Assembly (NCBI GenBank): GCA_965178125.1
Contig: OZ237766.1
Coordinates: 682,001 to 746,000 of the forward strand
Direction: 5' to 3'
Source: Bilabrum cf. latius
Lineage: Eukaryota > Bigyra: Bicosoecida > Bigyra > Bicosoecida
DNA length: 64,000 bases
In this document: one piece after another, positions 61,258-64,000 of the stretch
How the letters are laid out: each line of letters begins with the position of its first letter
Numbering within the stretch: position 1 is the stretch's first letter
The notes under the pieces: model-generated
What the model was told of the DNA's origin: nothing
Database searches by the model: none
Seen by the model: the letters and a program-made list of their open reading frames with translations, nothing else
Position numbers and translations under genes: made by a program

Positions 61258-64000
61258 TCACAGACGGAAGCATGTTTGCAGAAAGTGCGCCAGGGTATCG
61301 CAGGCAGGCCTGCGAATCAAGCATTGATGGCGACGTGCTGTATTCGACAGCCCCTCAGGCTGTTTTGCGTTGTTTTGTCCACCAGCGGCGGCTTACCCGG
61401 TCCCCTGCTCCGCCAGTCTCGCTCGGATGTGCTGCACCGTGTCAGCGAACTCCTCGCTCGTCACACCCGATACCTTGGCCGCGTCCTTCGCTGGGATGAC
61501 GGTCCCCCCACTCCCTGCGACCCCTCCCTCCCCCTGGGCCTGCTCCCCACCTCGTGACCCCGCCCCCATCCGGTGCACCCCTGCAACCCCCCCGCCTCGT
61601 GACCCCGCCCCCATCCGGTGCACCCCTGCAACCCCCCCGCCGCGTGACCCCGCCCCCATCCGGTGCACCCCTGCAACCCCCCTGACATCGTCTGATGACA
61701 CGCTCATATCCCCCCGAGCCCAGTCGCTCCCCAGGCTCCTGTTTCCCTCCCCCGCCATGGGGTCACCCCCGCCCCCCCTGCTCCCCCCCGCCAGCCCCAT
61801 GAGCCCCCTCATCTCAAGCAGGTCGCTCACGCTATACAGGCTCTGGTTTCCCTCCCCCGCCATGGGGTCATTCGGGTTTGTGCCGGGCACGTGGTGCATG
61901 GCGCTGCTGTCGCCGAGCCCCGCCCGCAGTCGCTCCATGTCCGCCACGCTAGCAGGTCGGTGTGCATGTGCAGGCTGCGAGTCGGACTCCCCTGACCCTT
62001 GCTCGAGAACAGCGCTGCTGATCCGGCCCCGGCCACTGCCGCCGTGCGGATCCTCCGAGACGGATGACGACGAGGAGGAGGTGATGTTGCCAGGCGCCAT
62101 ATCACTGCCGTGCAGTGCACCAATTCCCAACCCCACAGCTCCACGGGCCCCTGGTGTCCCCGGGACGCTCACGCTGCCTGCAGATCTAGCCCCCAGCCCC
62201 CCGTGCACGGGGCCCGCCCCCGCTTGTGCCCCGACCTCAGCCCCTGCCCCCCGCTGCTGCCCCTGCCCGTACATGCTGCCCAGCGACTGCGCCCCGATGG
62301 ACAGCGCGCCCAGCCCCATGAAACCCCCTGCTGGACTACTCCCCCCCGGACTCTGGCTATGCTCCTGCACGTGCCCCTAGCCTTGATGCAGGCGCAGGGT
62401 GTGCTGGGGTGCCCCCGGGGGTGTATCGCTGGGCATGGTCATCATCTGCTGCCTGTGCTCGTCCTTGATGTCCCGCTGATGCTGCATCATTTCAATGCTG
62501 TTCTGCATCTGCTGTAGTGCGAGCATGCGCTGCATGTGCAGTGCACGGTGGTGGTGCAGCTGCTGCTCCCTGTAGGCCTCCGCAGGGCCGGTCATCCCAT
62601 GCACGCCTGCATACCCCTAACCCCAGCCGGGGGACGATGCGGGGTGCCCCGGGGGGTACGAGGGGGCGCCAAAGGCCCCTTGGGCGGCCGCCGACAGACT
62701 CTTCAGCCCCTCATGCCTCGAGCTGTGCGAGCTGGCGGTGCTGCGGTTGGACGAGACATGCTGGCTTGCCGGGCCAGTGTTTGGCAGGACGCCGCCCATG
62801 CGATCCGGTCGGCGACCTGAATCATGGTACGACTGCCCGGGGCCCCGCCCGTGGAGTCCTGGAGCAGCAGGTGGCAGGCTGGGCGGCACCGGATGCAGAC
62901 TGAACTCGGAGCCCTGTGAGTGTGACGAGTGTGCCGCCGGAGCGACGGGTGACTCGGGCCTGGAGCCGACTGCCACCCCATATCCCATGCCATGGGCCCC
63001 CTTGCCCTTGCCCTTGCCCTTGCCCTTGCCCTTGCCCTTGCCTTTGCCTTTGCCCGCTCTCCCCCTGCTTGACCCAGGCCCTGCCCTCGGGGCCCTCCCC
63101 TGCAGCGTGGCATCCGCGGCCCAGTCAGACACAACAGTGGGTCCGCCCAGGCCCAAATACTCCCGAAGGTGCGGGGGGACTGCAGGGCCCTGCTGGCCTG
63201 CCTCTGCTCCGCTTGGGCTGGAGCCATCCCCCCCCCTGCCTGCACCCTCGGCAGGGGGGGGCAGCACGGGGATGGCAGAGCACACGAACATCTGCGCCTG
63301 CCCGTCGCTTGCCCGCAGCAGGGACATGGACACCAGCGAGGACACGGTCCCTCGCCTGAACTTGCACAGCTTGCGGAAGCAGTGCACCATCGGAGTGCCG
63401 CACCCGTCCTGCCCCACGGTGCCAGCCAGCGGCCTGGACTGCGCCGCCACCATCATGGCAGCCCTGGCGTCTTCGCACGACTCGCAACTGTGGCGGGAGG
63501 CGTCCTCGGCCGATCCCTTTCCTCTTCCATTGCCTTTCCCCTTCCCCTTTCCTGTACCTCTACTTCGATCACTGCCCGCACTGATGCTTCCCTGTCCTGC
63601 CTCCGCTCCGTCACCACCGCCATCACCACCGCCATCACCACCGCCATCGCCACCGCCACCCCCATTTACCCCCCTGCCTTCCTGCTTGCCCTGGTGAATG
63701 AGGGAGGACACCACGTCGAACATGCTGTCCAGCTCGCTCTGGGGGGTCAGCGAGAACACGCTAGAGGCGCGGAGCTGGTCTGCCGTGTACCCCGTGAGCG
63801 CCCTGAACAGGGCGTTCGTGCGGCGGAAGGAGCCGTCCGGGGCTGCCACCGCCATGGCCACGGGCGCCAGTTCGAACACGCAGGGCAGCGGCAGGGGGGC
63901 GCCGGGCAGCGGCAGCAGAGCGCCGGGGGCAGGCACGGGGGTGGGTCGCACGGGGACTGGGGCGGTGTAAGAAGGGACTCCCCCTTGGGAAGGCAAGCCG
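61258..64000 (-). CDS. PAS-domain protein, N-terminus beyond window
   Basis: Exons 61397 to beyond 64000 and 61258-61309; the 87-bp intron starts GTAAGC and ends TTCGCAG, and splicing turns an in-frame TAA into intron sequence and ends the protein ...CDTLAHFLQTCFRL at TGA. The upstream part has a PAS fold: FELAPVAMAVAAPDGSFRR, TNALFRALTGYTADQLRASS, VFSLTPQSELDSMFDVV, and after a Gly-rich insert CKFRRGTVSSLVSMSLLRAS, with FVCSAIPV. A Gln/His/Met-rich helical stretch follows (HHHRALHMQRMLALQQMQ), then three 15-residue repeats, then GVTSEEFADTVQHIRARL. TAG is Gln at 62617 and 62377. PAS domains sense ligands or redox; here probably regulatory. Partial at the right edge. Confidence 0.75.
61549..61681 (-). 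repeat. 45-bp coding tandem repeat, 3 copies
   Basis: Three near-identical 45-bp units encoding GVAGVHRMGAGSRGG on the minus strand of the PAS gene. Confidence 0.95.

Noticed and set aside
1-64000. CRISPR array among the tandem repeats
   Set aside because: The 24-, 40- and 45-bp repeats are head-to-tail without unique spacers, and the genes are eukaryotic.

Overview
This window looks like nuclear DNA of a GC-rich, gene-dense unicellular eukaryote (a protist or alga). The evidence is GT-AG spliceosomal introns in several genes, clearly eukaryotic proteins (WDR5, ALG1, CEBPZ/NOC1, organellar PheRS, TBC/PX, ionotropic glutamate receptor, SAL1-type phosphatase), and gene starts that are mostly unlike bacterial ones. 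I cannot place it taxonomically. The main result is that the standard code does not work here. In essentially every recognisable gene the reading frame is crossed by TAG codons, often exactly where the family carries Gln (for example the Q of the ALG1 'QNPP' motif, two Q positions around the sulfatase active site, and the LYQDLNP segment of PheRS). All genes end at TGA, except two that end at TAA with an in-frame TGA zero or three codons further on. I therefore read UAG as Gln, UGA as the main stop and UAA as a rare probable stop; this is the pattern of NCBI translation table 15. All gene models below use that reading.

Layout: 25 protein genes in 64 kb, on both strands, with gaps usually of 100-450 bp. 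1-12.5 kb: NOC1/CEBPZ (-, cut by the left edge), a secreted arylsulfatase (-), ALG1 mannosyltransferase (+), a small secreted beta-trefoil lectin (-), two ankyrin-family genes (- and +), organellar PheRS (-). 12.7-24 kb: a giant GT41/O-GlcNAc-transferase-like protein (+), an unknown low-complexity protein (+), an ionotropic glutamate receptor-like channel (-). 24-32 kb: repeat-rich genes (-), including a 1522-residue acidic protein with about 30 copies of a 15-residue repeat, an ADARAKEE-repeat protein, a truncated ankyrin paralogue preceded by a 40-bp minisatellite, and a basic protein. 32-47 kb: a TBC/PX protein (+), a secreted GH95-like glycoside hydrolase with an inserted lectin domain (-), a PH-like-domain protein with more than a dozen UAG codons (+), and a seven-exon ankyrin gene (-). 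47-64 kb: WDR5 (-), an EF-hand protein (+), a giant unknown protein (-), a xylose-isomerase-type TIM barrel with a C-terminal membrane anchor (+), a Ser/Thr-rich membrane protein (+), a SAL1/HAL2-type bisphosphate nucleotidase (-) and a PAS-domain protein (-, cut by the right edge).

The genes do not form an operon. Possible functional links are only loose: ALG1 and the GT41 protein act in protein glycosylation; the sulfatase, the GH95-like hydrolase and the lectin could all act on sulfated or fucosylated extracellular polysaccharide. A second genome-level feature is a 12-bp oligonucleotide, GTGTGACGAGTG, scattered in both orientations and in different codon phases through the low-complexity linkers of many genes, together with a few other recurrent short words. 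This is far beyond chance and not explained by a protein motif.
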